Below the pieces are notes generated by a model. The model saw only the letters and a list, made by a program, of their open reading frames with translations. It did no database searches and had not been told where the DNA came from. From Oscillospiraceae bacterium (GTDB taxonomy: Bacteria > Bacillota > Clostridia > Oscillospirales > Oscillospiraceae): a stretch of 24,581 nt of DNA. The translations under genes and the position numbers were made by a program. Shown in pieces: positions 15,372 to 23,136 of this stretch. Where the stretch lies: assembly GCA_017936205.1 (NCBI GenBank), contig JAGBGB010000123.1, forward strand, positions 1 through 24,581. Direction: 5' to 3'. Each line of letters starts with the position of its first letter. Positions within the stretch are counted from its first letter, which is position 1.

Positions 15372-15971
15372 TTAAAGTTCCTCCTTCAAATTAATTGGGT
15401 TATATTCAGAGCGGCAAGATTCCGCAAGCAGAATCGCTTCAAATTCCTTCACGGCCTGCTCTACGGTATCATTCACGACGATGTACTGATATTCATGGGC
15501 ATGGCTGCACTCCTCCACAGCGATCTTCAGCCGCTTCTCAGCAACCTCAGGGGCGGTATCCCCACGGGCATACAGTCGGCGGCGAAGCTCTGCATAGCTG
15601 GGAGGGGCAATGAAGATAGAAATCGCATCCTTACGACGACTCATGACCTGCAATGCACCCTTGACCTCGATCTCAAGGATCACGCTTTCGCCCTTGGCAA
15701 TGGATTCCAGGACCGGCTCGGCAGGTGTGCCGTAATAGTTGTCTGCATAGCCTGCATATTCCAGCAGAGCATCCCGTGCGATCAGATCCTCGAAGCAGGG
15801 CTTATCTAAGAATCGATAATGCACACCATCGATCTCACCGGGTCTGGGAGCACGAGTGGTGGCAGAAACAGAGAAACGCATATTGGGGTGGTTCTTCATA
15901 ACCTCCTTCAGCACCGTTCCCTTGCCTACCCCGGAGGGGCCGGATACGATCAGGATCCTTCCTTCTTTCAT
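15372..15971 (-). CDS. gmk: Guanylate kinase
   Basis: 199 residues. It phosphorylates GMP to GDP with ATP. The P-loop GPSGVGKGT is at 11-19; the GMP-binding segment includes [18 protein letters not shown]. The start overlaps the remA stop by 4 bases (ATGA) and the end abuts rpoZ. It has full length and no missing motifs. Its setting in the remA-gmk-rpoZ cluster is conserved across Firmicutes. Confidence 0.97.
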   Translation of the reverse strand: MKEGRILIVSGPSGVGKGTVLKEVMKNHPNMRFSVSATTRAPRPGEIDGVHYRFLDKPCFEDLIARDALLEYAGYADNYYGTPAEPVLESIAKGESVILEIEVKGALQVMSRRKDAISIFIAPPSYAELRRRLYARGDTAPEVAEKRLKIAVEECSHAHEYQYIVVNDTVEQAVKEFEAILLAESCRSEYNPINLKEEL

Positions 15972-16240
15972 AGAGCTTCCTCCTCGTCTTTATAGACTTC
16001 TCCTTCTTTATCTGCCATACGCTTGGCAATGGTCTCGGGGGGAATGGCGGATAGGATCACATGATCTGTATCCATAATGATCACCGACCGAGTCCTTCTG
16101 CCAAAGCTGGCATCTATGACCATGGCTCTCTCCTTGGCTTCCTGCACCAGTCTCTTAATGGGTGCGGAATCCGGGCTCACAATGCTGAGCATTCTACGGG
16201 AGGAAACCATGTTTCCAAATCCAATGTTTACAAGCTTCAT
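15968..16240 (-). CDS. remA: RemA/YlzA-family DNA-binding regulator (DUF370)
   Basis: 90 residues with typical DUF370 sequence: [12 protein letters not shown], then [19 protein letters not shown], then ATFGRRTRS-like [13 protein letters not shown]. In Bacillus subtilis RemA forms an oligomeric ring, binds DNA and activates biofilm matrix and osmoprotection genes. Whether it does so here is unknown; in Clostridia it is simply conserved next to gmk. The ribosome site is weak (AGAAG), and it follows yicC by 9 bp. Confidence 0.92.
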   Translation of the reverse strand: MKLVNIGFGNMVSSRRMLSIVSPDSAPIKRLVQEAKERAMVIDASFGRRTRSVIIMDTDHVILSAIPPETIAKRMADKEGEVYKDEEEAL

Positions 16241-16249
16241 AGGCTTCTG

Positions 16250-17128
16250 TTATTCGATATTCTGGATCTGTTCCCGGATCTTTTCCAGTTCAGACTTGAT
16301 CTCCACAACGGTTCTTGCCTGTTGGATGTCATTGCCCTTGGAACCGATGGTGTTGGTTTCCCGATTCATTTCCTGGAGCAGGAAATCCAGCTTTCTGCCA
16401 ATGGCACCGCCACCGTCCAGCAGACCTTCCAGCTGAGAAATATGACTGCGGAGACGGACGGTCTCTTCATCCACTGCGATCTTATCCGCATAGACAGCTG
16501 CCTCCGTCAGGATGCGGCTCTCGTCAATATTGGTATTCTCCAGAACCTCACGCATCTTATTCTCAAGGCGCTGACGGTATTCCTGCAGAGTCACAGGACT
16601 CCGCCGCTCTACCTGCTCTACATAGCCCAGGATCACAGCAGCACGATGACGGAGATCTGCCTCCATAGCAGCACCCTCTGTCTGACGCATCCGATTATAG
16701 GCTTCGATAGCTTCCTCTGCAACAGACAGAATGTCTGCCACATTCTGGGCTTCATCCTCCTCAGCCTTCTCTACCACGAACACATCCGGCAGTCTGGAAA
16801 GTGCTGAGGTGCTAATATCATCCCGAACGCCGTATTCCTCTACCATGCTGTGCAGAGCCTTTAAATAGCCCTCTAAAACCGGCTTGTTCAGGCAGATCTG
16901 AACCTCTTCTTCAGCAGTGCTTCGGATATTGATGAAAACATCCACCTTGCCACGAGCCACATGCTCCTTGACCTTCTGCTTCACAGGCTCTTCTGCATAG
17001 CCGAAGATTCGGGGCAGCTTCACACTGCAATCTAAAAATCGGTTATTGACAGAACGAAGCTCTACAGTGATCTCCCTACCACGCAGGGTCTGTACTGCTC
17101 GTCCGTAGCCGGTCATACTATGAATCAC
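16250..17128 (-). CDS. YicC/YloC-family endoribonuclease-like protein
   Basis: 292 residues with the family start IHSMTGYGRA and the highly conserved C-terminal half (RSHISQLEGLL, then GRKLDFLLQEMNRE and NTIGSKGNDI). Members (E. coli YicC, B. subtilis YloC) are reported to be ring-shaped endoribonucleases acting on RNA. GTG is the likely start: AAGGAG lies 9-10 bases before it, while the internal ATG at codon 5 is too far from that site. A 52-bp gap separates it from the DnaJ-like gene; a very weak promoter-like pair (TTGAGC, 17 bp, TGTGAT) is visible there. Confidence 0.93.
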   Translation of the reverse strand: MIHSMTGYGRAVQTLRGREITVELRSVNNRFLDCSVKLPRIFGYAEEPVKQKVKEHVARGKVDVFINIRSTAEEEVQICLNKPVLEGYLKALHSMVEEYGVRDDISTSALSRLPDVFVVEKAEEDEAQNVADILSVAEEAIEAYNRMRQTEGAAMEADLRHRAAVILGYVEQVERRSPVTLQEYRQRLENKMREVLENTNIDESRILTEAAVYADKIAVDEETVRLRSHISQLEGLLDGGGAIGRKLDFLLQEMNRETNTIGSKGNDIQQARTVVEIKSELEKIREQIQNIE

Positions 17129-17180
17129 TCTGTTCCTCTCCTTCTAATCACAGTCTAATCAAAACTGCTGCTCAAAATTT

Positions 17181-17774
17181 TTAATTACAACATGTGCAAA
17201 TATCACACATACAGTCCATGCAGATCAGTGCCGTACATAGATCGCAGCAGCCATCGCTGTTGCTGCCCGTCTGCCGCTGCTGACGGTAGGAATAGGAGGC
17301 ATGACCACTGCTTTGGAATGCATTCCGGTACTCCATATTGCCCGGATCCATGCTCATGGCAATGCGGAAGTTCTGCTGTGCCTCATCCATCCAGCCCTTC
17401 TGTCTGGCGATCACCCCACGGAGGTAATACCACTCTGCATTACGGACAGAGGCTCTCTCTAAAATGGCTTCTGCTGCCTGAATCTGTCCCATTTGGATCA
17501 GGCGGCGAACCTCTGCAAATCCGGGATCTCCACCATAATTGGCGCCCCCATAGCCGCTGCTCGTGGAGTTGTAGGAGTTCTGAGAATTCCCCCCCTTAGT
17601 CAGGGTATCATAAGCCTCATTGATCTCCTTCATTTTCTCCTGAGCAAGATCTGCTAAGGGATTATCTGCATATTTATCGGGATGGTACTTGCGTACAAGC
17701 TCTCGATAGGATTTCTTAATATCTTCCTCAGATGCACCGTGGGGTACACCTAAAACCTCGTAAGGTGCCTTCAT
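17181..17774 (-). CDS. J-domain (DnaJ-like) protein with a cysteine-rich tail
   Basis: 197 residues. The N-terminal J domain (about 3-62) has the HPD motif at 31-33, so it should stimulate an Hsp70 ATPase. A Gly/Ser/Asn/Tyr linker follows (about 63-90), then two helical TPR-like repeats (about 90-150, including [15 protein letters not shown]). The last 22 residues contain nine cysteines in CxxC, CxC and CC patterns. It lacks the zinc-finger and C-terminal domains of true DnaJ. It overlaps the DUF5685 gene by 4 bases. The tail could bind metal or be modified; a chaperone for the Cys-rich neighbour is inferred only. Confidence 0.9.
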   Translation of the reverse strand: MKAPYEVLGVPHGASEEDIKKSYRELVRKYHPDKYADNPLADLAQEKMKEINEAYDTLTKGGNSQNSYNSTSSGYGGANYGGDPGFAEVRRLIQMGQIQAAEAILERASVRNAEWYYLRGVIARQKGWMDEAQQNFRIAMSMDPGNMEYRNAFQSSGHASYSYRQQRQTGSNSDGCCDLCTALICMDCMCDICTCCN

Positions 17775-18640
17775 TTCTTCGATCTCCTCTTACGGAAGCT
17801 GCCCTCATTCACGCTGCGAAGCACCGCAGGCAGCCCTTCATAAATAATATTGTCCAAAATCTCTGTATTCACACCCTTGGGAAGCAGCTCCAAAGCCGAA
17901 GCCGCCATTCCGATAGATGCCTCAATGGTGTCTACAAGCTGCTCCCGATCCTCCTGAGACAGCTTCCCATCTACGAGCTCATAGCGGTAGCGAATGGGGT
18001 TATAGCTGTCTGCCTTTATGTCCTTAGGAAGGTCCTCCAGAGCATCTACAAGGTATAAGTAACGACCAACATGGTACAGCAGCATTTCAAGAATACGCCG
18101 TTCCTTCTCTGTCTCAACCAAGCCTGCACAGGCTCGCAGCAGAGATGCGAAGCCGTCTGCCGCACGATCCATACTGGCGCATCGAGAGGCTTCCAGCTCC
18201 CGTAGGCTGCTGAGATTCTGTTCAAACACGTGATTTTCTTCCTGTCTTCTCCCCACCGCCTTCCCATAGGGTCGGTGGTACAGCCCCAAGCCCATACGAG
18301 CCAGCAGCCTCTTGAAGAAGTGACCATCTTGCAGAGCATCCCGCAGCTTCCAGTAGGACAGCAGCACCGTCAGATCCGCCGCATAAACCATAACAGGATC
18401 CTCCGGCATACAATCCTTCTTGCAGAAGGGCTTGGCAGGACAGAAGCAAGGCTCCAAACCCGGCTCCTTCTCCTTAGACAGCAGGAAATACAGGAATGTC
18501 ATATCATAATTAACCAGAAAGCGGGAGCGGAAACCGTAGTGCTGCTTCAAGCTCCTGCACAGGCCACAGTATGCAGCCTTATATCGCATTCCTTCCGCCT
18601 CTGACAAACGAGGACGGAGGGGCAATACATATCCAAACAT
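17771..18640 (-). CDS. DUF5685 family protein, cysteine-rich
   Basis: 289 residues of the clostridial family DUF5685, function unknown. The start [12 protein letters not shown] leads to CGLC (Cys25, Cys28); a second group [13 protein letters not shown] (Cys65, Cys67, Cys73, Cys77) follows. Six cysteines in this spacing suggest a metal or Fe-S site. The rest is mainly helical with no signal peptide or membrane span, so it is probably cytoplasmic. Its stop overlaps the J-domain gene start by 4 bases, and the pair probably works together. The ribosome site is weak. Confidence 0.85.
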   Translation of the reverse strand: MFGYVLPLRPRLSEAEGMRYKAAYCGLCRSLKQHYGFRSRFLVNYDMTFLYFLLSKEKEPGLEPCFCPAKPFCKKDCMPEDPVMVYAADLTVLLSYWKLRDALQDGHFFKRLLARMGLGLYHRPYGKAVGRRQEENHVFEQNLSSLRELEASRCASMDRAADGFASLLRACAGLVETEKERRILEMLLYHVGRYLYLVDALEDLPKDIKADSYNPIRYRYELVDGKLSQEDREQLVDTIEASIGMAASALELLPKGVNTEILDNIIYEGLPAVLRSVNEGSFRKRRSKK

Positions 18641-18654
18641 TGCATCAATCCAAT

Positions 18655-19053
18655 TCAGTGCTCCACGAAGCCAACGATCACATAGCTCGGTGGACGGTGC
18701 TTAATATATCGGTTATAGCCCAAGGCGGGAATCCATCCCAAAAGGAAGCCACCCAATCCGAGCCAACCGTTTTGCCACAAGCTGTAGCCTAAAAAGTATC
18801 CTGCAAAAAAACCAAGAACAGGCAGCAAATACACCAGTACCACTGCCCACAATACCACAGCGGTTTCGGATTCCACATAGACCTTATCCCCCTTACAGGC
18901 ACCAACAAGGTTCTCTGCCCGTACCTGCAGGGTCTGTGTAACCGCTCCGCAGCCGGCACATTGATGGCAGTCCCCGCTACAAGCACTTTCTCGCCTAACA
19001 GATACCAGAGCGATTTTACCGCTAAGGGCTTCAACGGTCGCTCGTTGTCTCAT
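18655..19053 (-). CDS. RseC/MucC-family membrane protein (SoxR-reducing system)
   Basis: 132 residues. The N-terminal part carries a cysteine cluster SACSGDCHQCAGCG (Cys25, 29, 32, 35) in a small beta domain, followed by two transmembrane helices (about 64-87 and 92-112). This is the RseC/MucC layout. In enterobacteria RseC acts with the Rsx/Rnf complex to reduce SoxR; in Clostridia the role is unclear and no rnf genes are in the window. Its start lies 23 bases inside the end of cdaR in another frame, so translation is probably coupled. Confidence 0.88.
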   Translation of the reverse strand: MRQRATVEALSGKIALVSVRRESACSGDCHQCAGCGAVTQTLQVRAENLVGACKGDKVYVESETAVVLWAVVLVYLLPVLGFFAGYFLGYSLWQNGWLGLGGFLLGWIPALGYNRYIKHRPPSYVIVGFVEH

Positions 19054-20293
19054 CGGGTTCTGTCTCCTCAGGGGTCTCTACAACAGGCACGGAATAGGTG
19101 CCAATGACCCCACAGTCCAGTCCATCCTCCAGCGTGATGTTCAAGCGCACAGTCATGGTTGTAGGATCATAATCATTGACCATGTCCGCAGTCACATGGA
19201 TCTTCGAGATATTCAGGCTGTTGACCTGCTGTGTGGTTCCTCGAATGGTAATGGGGATCCGAGATGCTGCAAAGTCCAGCTTCACATCATCGTTATCCCT
19301 ACGGATCTGCTCACTGGGAATATGAATCGTTCTGGTACTGAGACCCTCTAACTTCAGTGAAATGCGAACAGAGTCCTCCTCTGCACGATTGCTGACCCCG
19401 GCAGGCAGCTCAGGGGTCAAAGTCAGCTGTAGGCTATCCTTTACATCTGCAAGCTTGATCTCCTTGATCACAAGGGTAGAGGGCATAGCCTTCAGTGCTT
19501 TCTCGTCTCCGATCACGCCGATACTGGGTGGATCGATAGTATATACTGCATGCTCTTCCTTGGCTCCGCCGCCGGGGATCAGAGCCAACTCTAACTTGAT
19601 CTGCTTGTAGCAGTACACAGGAACCATAACACGGATGGTGGGATCCTCAATGGTCACATAGCTGCTCATAGCAAGAACTTGACCATCCTCATCCATCAGC
19701 TCGTATTCCAGCTCCTGATCTAAGGATTCCTTGGTATCATCCAGATCCACAGTCACCCTGGCATATTGGATCTTTTCCACCTCTTCGGCAGGACCGCTAA
19801 CGGACACAGTGTCCATATTCATAACAGCCGGATCCCGGACAAAGCCCTCTGCAAGGGCTCCGCGGTATTCGATCTGCACAGGGATCTCAGGCCGCTGCTG
19901 GTATTCGCTGACCTTGACCTTGATCTTGTTTGCACTGGAGCCGGTGAGCTTAATATCTCCCGATGCTACAGTAGAAGGGGGATCCAAGCTCCAGCTCAGC
20001 TCATAAGTGCCGGGACCATCGATCTTGCTCACATCTGCCACAGCCTCCAAGGTCGTGTTGTTCAGCTCCTTCAGATCGGAACGCCTGCCGGCGATCTCCA
20101 CATCTACATATTGAACCTCTCCGCCGGTAAGGATCAGATGATTCATTTGTAACTCATTGGTTCCCACAATGCGAACCTTGACCCCTCGAATGCTGGCTAC
20201 ATCATCAGGATTGACCACCGTGACAGCATAGACCCACAGGACAATGGCTGCCAGCAGTGCCAGCAGGAAGGATAACAGCTTATGCTTTTGCAT
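19031..20293 (-). CDS. cdaR: CdaR, YbbR-domain regulator of the diadenylate cyclase
   Basis: 420 residues. One N-terminal membrane helix (about 6-27) anchors an extracellular region with about four YbbR repeats (for example DLKELNNTTLEAVADVSK and EGLSTRTIHIPS). The tail is acidic and Thr/Glu-rich. CdaR binds and modulates CdaA. ATG at 20293 has AAGGA 8 bases upstream; an ATG nine bases earlier overlaps that site. It overlaps cdaA by 14 bases. glmM, which usually follows in Firmicutes, is not next; an RseC-like gene takes its place. Confidence 0.93.
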   Translation of the reverse strand: MQKHKLLSFLLALLAAIVLWVYAVTVVNPDDVASIRGVKVRIVGTNELQMNHLILTGGEVQYVDVEIAGRRSDLKELNNTTLEAVADVSKIDGPGTYELSWSLDPPSTVASGDIKLTGSSANKIKVKVSEYQQRPEIPVQIEYRGALAEGFVRDPAVMNMDTVSVSGPAEEVEKIQYARVTVDLDDTKESLDQELEYELMDEDGQVLAMSSYVTIEDPTIRVMVPVYCYKQIKLELALIPGGGAKEEHAVYTIDPPSIGVIGDEKALKAMPSTLVIKEIKLADVKDSLQLTLTPELPAGVSNRAEEDSVRISLKLEGLSTRTIHIPSEQIRRDNDDVKLDFAASRIPITIRGTTQQVNSLNISKIHVTADMVNDYDPTTMTVRLNITLEDGLDCGVIGTYSVPVVETPEETEPDETTSDR

Positions 20294-21155
20294 CGGGATC
20301 ATCCTTTTCCTTGGTATTATTCCATACCCGCTTAAAGATGTTGCGGGGTTTCGACTCCTCCTTCGGAGCCAGTTCGTTACTAAGCAGCTTCTCTAAGGTT
20401 TGAGGAGCCAGATAACGCTTCAGCATTCCGCCTACTGCAACAGAAATGGTGCCGGTCTCCTCCGAAACTACAACCACGACCGCATCGGAGACCTCACTGA
20501 TCCCAATGGCTGCACGATGGCGGGTTCCCAAATCGGAGTTTATGTCTCGATTCTGAGTCAGGGGCAGGACACAGCCTGCTGCAGCCAAACGCTCCTGACG
20601 GATCAAAACCGCACCATCATGCAGTGCTGCCTTGTTGAAGAAAATATTTCTCAAAAGCTCACTGCTGACCCTTGCATCCACAACGGTTCCGCTCTTCTGA
20701 TGCTCTGCTAAAATGTCGATACGCTCAAAGACGATCAGTGCACCGGTCTTCTCCTCAGACAGAGTCTTGCAAGCCTTGACCGTTTCATGGATTACCTGGT
20801 CGATCTCCCGCTGTTCTTCCTTAATGAGCATGATCTCCTTCAGAGACTTACTTCCGATCTTCTCAAGCATACGACGAAGCTCCGGCTGGAACATGATCAG
20901 CAGTGCCAGTAGGCCGATTTCCAGAACTGCCTCCAGCAGATAGTTCAACAGATACATATTCAGCATACCTGTCAAAATATACAGCATAACGATCATCAAG
21001 ACGCTCTTGGCGATCCGAGCCGCAGCAGTGGTGCGGATCATGTTGAAGCCTGCGTAAAACAGCAGCGCAACCAAGAGAATATCTACGATATCCATAAATT
21101 TAATTGTAGGAAGCATGGCACCGATATCTCGGATAAATTCTATTATAGCGTCCAT
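20280..21155 (-). CDS. cdaA: Diadenylate cyclase CdaA (c-di-AMP synthase)
   Basis: 291 residues. Three N-terminal transmembrane helices (about 22-90) are followed by the DAC domain (about 100-255), with DGA at 180-182 and RHR at 212-214, the two nucleotide-binding signatures. The enzyme condenses two ATP into c-di-AMP, which controls potassium and osmolyte transport and cell-wall balance. GGAG lies 8 bases before the ATG; a TTG six bases upstream is less likely. It is the first gene of the 17-gene transcript driven by the promoter at 21188-21216. Confidence 0.97.
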   Translation of the reverse strand: MDAIIEFIRDIGAMLPTIKFMDIVDILLVALLFYAGFNMIRTTAAARIAKSVLMIVMLYILTGMLNMYLLNYLLEAVLEIGLLALLIMFQPELRRMLEKIGSKSLKEIMLIKEEQREIDQVIHETVKACKTLSEEKTGALIVFERIDILAEHQKSGTVVDARVSSELLRNIFFNKAALHDGAVLIRQERLAAAGCVLPLTQNRDINSDLGTRHRAAIGISEVSDAVVVVVSEETGTISVAVGGMLKRYLAPQTLEKLLSNELAPKEESKPRNIFKRVWNNTKEKDDPDAKA

Positions 21156-21187
21156 AGGCAATACTCCGCTGATTCTATTATTAGATA

Positions 21188-21216
21188 ATTATATCCGATT
21201 TCCGCCACAATAGCAA
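21188..21216 (-). promoter_or_regulatory. Sigma-A-type promoter for the cdaA-rsgA operon
   Basis: On the minus strand TTGCTA (21211-21216), a 17-bp spacer and TATAAT (21188-21193) form a good vegetative promoter. The expected start point is near 21181, giving a leader of about 26 bases with GGAG before cdaA. Confidence 0.8.
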
Positions 21217-21221
21217 GTGCA

Positions 21222-21241
21222 AAACACAGCTTTTTTTGCTG
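21222..21241 (-). terminator. Weak terminator candidate after the desulfurase gene
   Basis: On the minus strand CAGC and GCTG around seven A residues are followed by TGTTTTG. The stem is only 4 bp, so termination may be poor and some read-through into cdaA is possible. Confidence 0.25.
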
Positions 21242-22345
21242 CTAAAGTATTTTTTTACAAATCCTTAAAAACTGTCGGATCTCCTGTTCCGTATTTCCGT
21301 CCGAAACGCTCAATCGCACCGTGCCTCCGGGAGCTGTTCCGGCACTTTCGTGAGCCAGTGGAGCACAATGCAGCCCCGCACGGCATGCAACTCCTTGCTC
21401 TGCCAGCACCTGCGCCACTTCCTCGCAATCTCTCCCCTTGACCCTCAGAGAAAGAACACCACTCTGCTCAGGTCCCCTGAACAGTTGGATCTTCTCCATA
21501 GCAGAAAGCTCTCTGCAAAGCACGGTCAAAAGCTGCTGCTCCTTCTGCCGGATCCTTTGTACACCTCTTCTGCGAACATAGCGCAAGCCTTCCAGCAAGC
21601 CACCGATCCCACACACATTATGGGTACCGGCTTCCAACCGATCCGGCAGCACAGAGGGCATCTGCTGCTGAGCAGATTGGCCGCCGGTTCCTCCATACAG
21701 AAGGGGCTCACCTACACTTCCGCACAATAAGATCCCAGTCCCCTGTGGCCCATACAAGCCCTTGTGCCCCGGCATGGCAATAAAGGCAGCTCCGCTGTTA
21801 CGAAGGGACACAGGCAGAGAGCCCGCTGCCTGGGAAGCATCTAAAATGAAGGGCACATTTCGTTTCCTGCACAGTGCGCCGATTTCCTGTACAGGCAGAA
21901 TATATCCGAATACATTGGAGCAGCAGGTACAAACCACCAATTCCGCTCCACGATCCAGAGCCAGCTTGAACTGTTCTATGGCATGTTCCGGTCTAAACAG
22001 CTCCCTTCCTGCAATCATCAGCCTCGCCCCCATTGCATAGAGTGGTCGAGTAACTGCATTGTGCTCATAACCGGATATCGCCACCGACATTCCCGGTCTG
22101 CACAGGGATCGGATGGCTATATTTAAGCCGTGGGTGGCATTCATGGTAAAAACAACCTGCTCAGGCTCCGCATCAAATAGGCGTCCTGCCTCCACACGGC
22201 AAGCGTGAACGACCTCCGCCGCTCTCATGGCGGCTTCGTGCCCACCACGTCCTACTCCGCTGCATCGGCGCATGGTTCGCAAAACTCCCTGATATACAGC
22301 CTCCGGCTTCCTGAGTGTGGTAGCTGCACTGTCCAGATAGATCAT
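21242..22345 (-). CDS. Cysteine desulfurase family aminotransferase (class V, EF2568-like)
   Basis: 367 residues. A PLP enzyme with MIYLDSAATT at the start, PLP-stacking His95 (SGYEHNAVTRP), Asp169 (ILDASQAAG), the PLP lysine Lys195 in PGHKGLYGPQG, and an active-site cysteine Cys327 in RAGLHCAP. It would release sulfur from cysteine, or selenium from selenocysteine, as a bound persulfide. The length and short loop resemble the NifS/SufS-related subfamily found beside DUF3343 proteins. The start overlaps the upstream stop by 4 bases (ATGA), with GGAGGG 10 bases before it; an ATG 18 bases upstream lacks a site. No scaffold gene (iscU/sufU) is adjacent, so its acceptor is unknown. Confidence 0.92.
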   Translation of the reverse strand: MIYLDSAATTLRKPEAVYQGVLRTMRRCSGVGRGGHEAAMRAAEVVHACRVEAGRLFDAEPEQVVFTMNATHGLNIAIRSLCRPGMSVAISGYEHNAVTRPLYAMGARLMIAGRELFRPEHAIEQFKLALDRGAELVVCTCCSNVFGYILPVQEIGALCRKRNVPFILDASQAAGSLPVSLRNSGAAFIAMPGHKGLYGPQGTGILLCGSVGEPLLYGGTGGQSAQQQMPSVLPDRLEAGTHNVCGIGGLLEGLRYVRRRGVQRIRQKEQQLLTVLCRELSAMEKIQLFRGPEQSGVLSLRVKGRDCEEVAQVLAEQGVACRAGLHCAPLAHESAGTAPGGTVRLSVSDGNTEQEIRQFLRICKKIL

Positions 22346-22587
22346 AAGGAAAATTCCCTCCATTCTCCGTTGCCATAGCCATATCGCTTCTCATAAAGCC
22401 CTCGAAGACTCTCCTGCACAGAGGGACTGAACTGTGCCTCCGGTATCCTAATACAGAAGCCACAGCCACGCTTCCTCAGTGGCTCCGGGGAACGGATCGG
22501 TCTAAGGTTGATCCCTCTATTCTTCAGCTTCCCTGCCGCTGTCATGGCGGCAGTCATGGATCGAAAGGTATAGTAATATACATACAT
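22342..22587 (-). CDS. DUF3343 protein (putative Se/S carrier-like)
   Basis: 81 residues. The typical start YVYYYTFRSMTAAMTAAGKLK and the cysteine motif RGCGFCIRI (Cys42, Cys45) match DUF3343, described in Pfam as a putative Se/S carrier. It probably accepts sulfur or selenium on its cysteine from the desulfurase encoded next, with which it overlaps by 4 bases. GGAGG lies 8 bases before the chosen ATG; longer upstream starts give a non-conserved extension. A TATTAT in the palindrome ACATAATATGT (about 22605-22615) could be a -10 box, but no good -35 is seen. No selD or yedF lies nearby. Confidence 0.85.
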   Translation of the reverse strand: MYVYYYTFRSMTAAMTAAGKLKNRGINLRPIRSPEPLRKRGCGFCIRIPEAQFSPSVQESLRGLYEKRYGYGNGEWREFSL

Positions 22588-22728
22588 GCTCCATCCCTCC
22601 CACCACATAATATGTAGAAAAAAAGGTTTTGACACAGTGGCACATGGCTTCTGCATACAACCCTTAATGCCCTTTTACACCGCCTCTCAGATCCCCACGA
22701 TATTCCTTTTTAAATGGAACTTCATACA

Positions 22729-22773
22729 ATCTTAATATTTTCTGCATTGATATCTTAATATTTTCAAGATATC
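22729..22773. repeat. Tandem 14-bp repeats overlapping an inverted repeat (operator-like)
   Basis: ATCTTAATATTTTC occurs exactly twice (22729-22742 and 22752-22765) with a 23-bp period, about two helical turns. The second copy lies in the perfect inverted repeat GATATCTT...AAGATATC (22749-22773). This is the pattern of a two-site operator. It lies about 140-190 bp upstream of the DUF3343 start codon. Confidence 0.5.
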
Positions 22774-22843
22774 ATATAGGTGTAGTCGTTGAGTTTTTCT
22801 TTTTCTCCTCTTTTCTTTTTCATTTTCCCTCTTTTCTAACCCA

Positions 22844-22885
22844 CCGCAGGCAAGTTAGCCACTTGCCTGCGGCTTTCCTTTTATT
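22844..22885 (+). terminator. Plus-strand intrinsic-terminator-like hairpin
   Basis: A perfect 12-bp stem (CCGCAGGCAAGT with ACTTGCCTGCGG, 5-base loop) is followed on the plus strand by CTTTCCTTTTATTT. No plus-strand gene precedes it, so it may end an unseen small RNA or be part of a mobile-element remnant. Confidence 0.5.
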
Positions 22886-22971
22886 TCCTCTTCCACAGGA
22901 CTGCATGCATCAATGTCGGTAAGCATCAAATCTATCAGTGGTAAGGGTGAATGCTCATAGCCCCAGACATT

Positions 22972-23013
22972 AACAGCACCGGCTCCGAGGTTGTTCTCGG
23001 AGTCGGTGCTGTT
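22972..23013 (+). repeat. 18-bp hairpin, possible terminator
   Basis: AACAGCACCGGCTCCGAG pairs with CTCGGAGTCGGTGCTGTT (17 Watson-Crick pairs and one G-T) around a 6-base loop. GGGTTTGTTTTG follows on the plus strand, a modest T-rich tail. It is unusually long and regular for a region without genes. Confidence 0.5.
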
Positions 23014-23048
23014 GGGTTTGTTTTGCTTCGCACTCATATGGCGCATTC

Positions 23049-23132
23049 AAGGACAGGAGACGGTTTTTGTCTTTTGTGCTAGTGACGGGATAATACGGCA
23101 ACCACAACAAACTCAGAAAAATAGAAACCCAA
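23049..23132 (+). repeat. Left direct-repeat arm beside the M50 gene
   Basis: AAGGACAGGAGACGGTTTTT (23049-23068) and a following CTTTTG, then GAAACCCAA (23124-23132), recur in the same order at 23692-23720 and 23761-23769 as AAGGACAGGGTACGGTTCTG, CTTTTG and GAAACCCAA. The two copies lie on either side of the metalloprotease gene. The sequence between the matches has diverged. Confidence 0.5.
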
Positions 23133-23136
23133 TGCA

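Larger units (their letters stand above)
22588..23136. other. Non-coding stretch with hairpins, repeats and a polypyrimidine tract
   Basis: About 550 bp without a gene I can support. It holds the presumed leader of the DUF3343 unit, the tandem repeats at 22729-22773, a nearly pure pyrimidine run on the plus strand (about 22793-22842), two strong hairpins (22844-22872 and 22972-23013), and a repeat arm at 23049-23132 that matches one near 23692. A 63-codon minus-strand frame (22855-23046) runs through both hairpins but has no ribosome site. The AT-rich parts and repeats suggest an insertion scar. Confidence 0.6.

Noticed and set aside
21156..21241. Possible riboswitch upstream of cdaA
   Set aside because: The leader after the predicted start point is only about 26 bases, too short for a known riboswitch fold.
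22729..22773. Repeats considered as a minimal CRISPR array
   Set aside because: Only two 14-bp copies with a 9-bp spacer and no cas genes; spacing and size do not fit.
22764..22823. 19-codon minus-strand frame, MKKKRGEKEKLNDYTYMIS, in the polypurine tract
   Set aside because: Its lysine/glutamate content simply reflects the purine run, and the GAGGG before the ATG is too close to be a good ribosome site. A leader peptide cannot be excluded.
22855..23046. 63-codon minus-strand frame through both hairpins
   Set aside because: No ribosome site, no recognisable domain, and its sequence is largely dictated by the two palindromes; kept only as part of the non-coding description.
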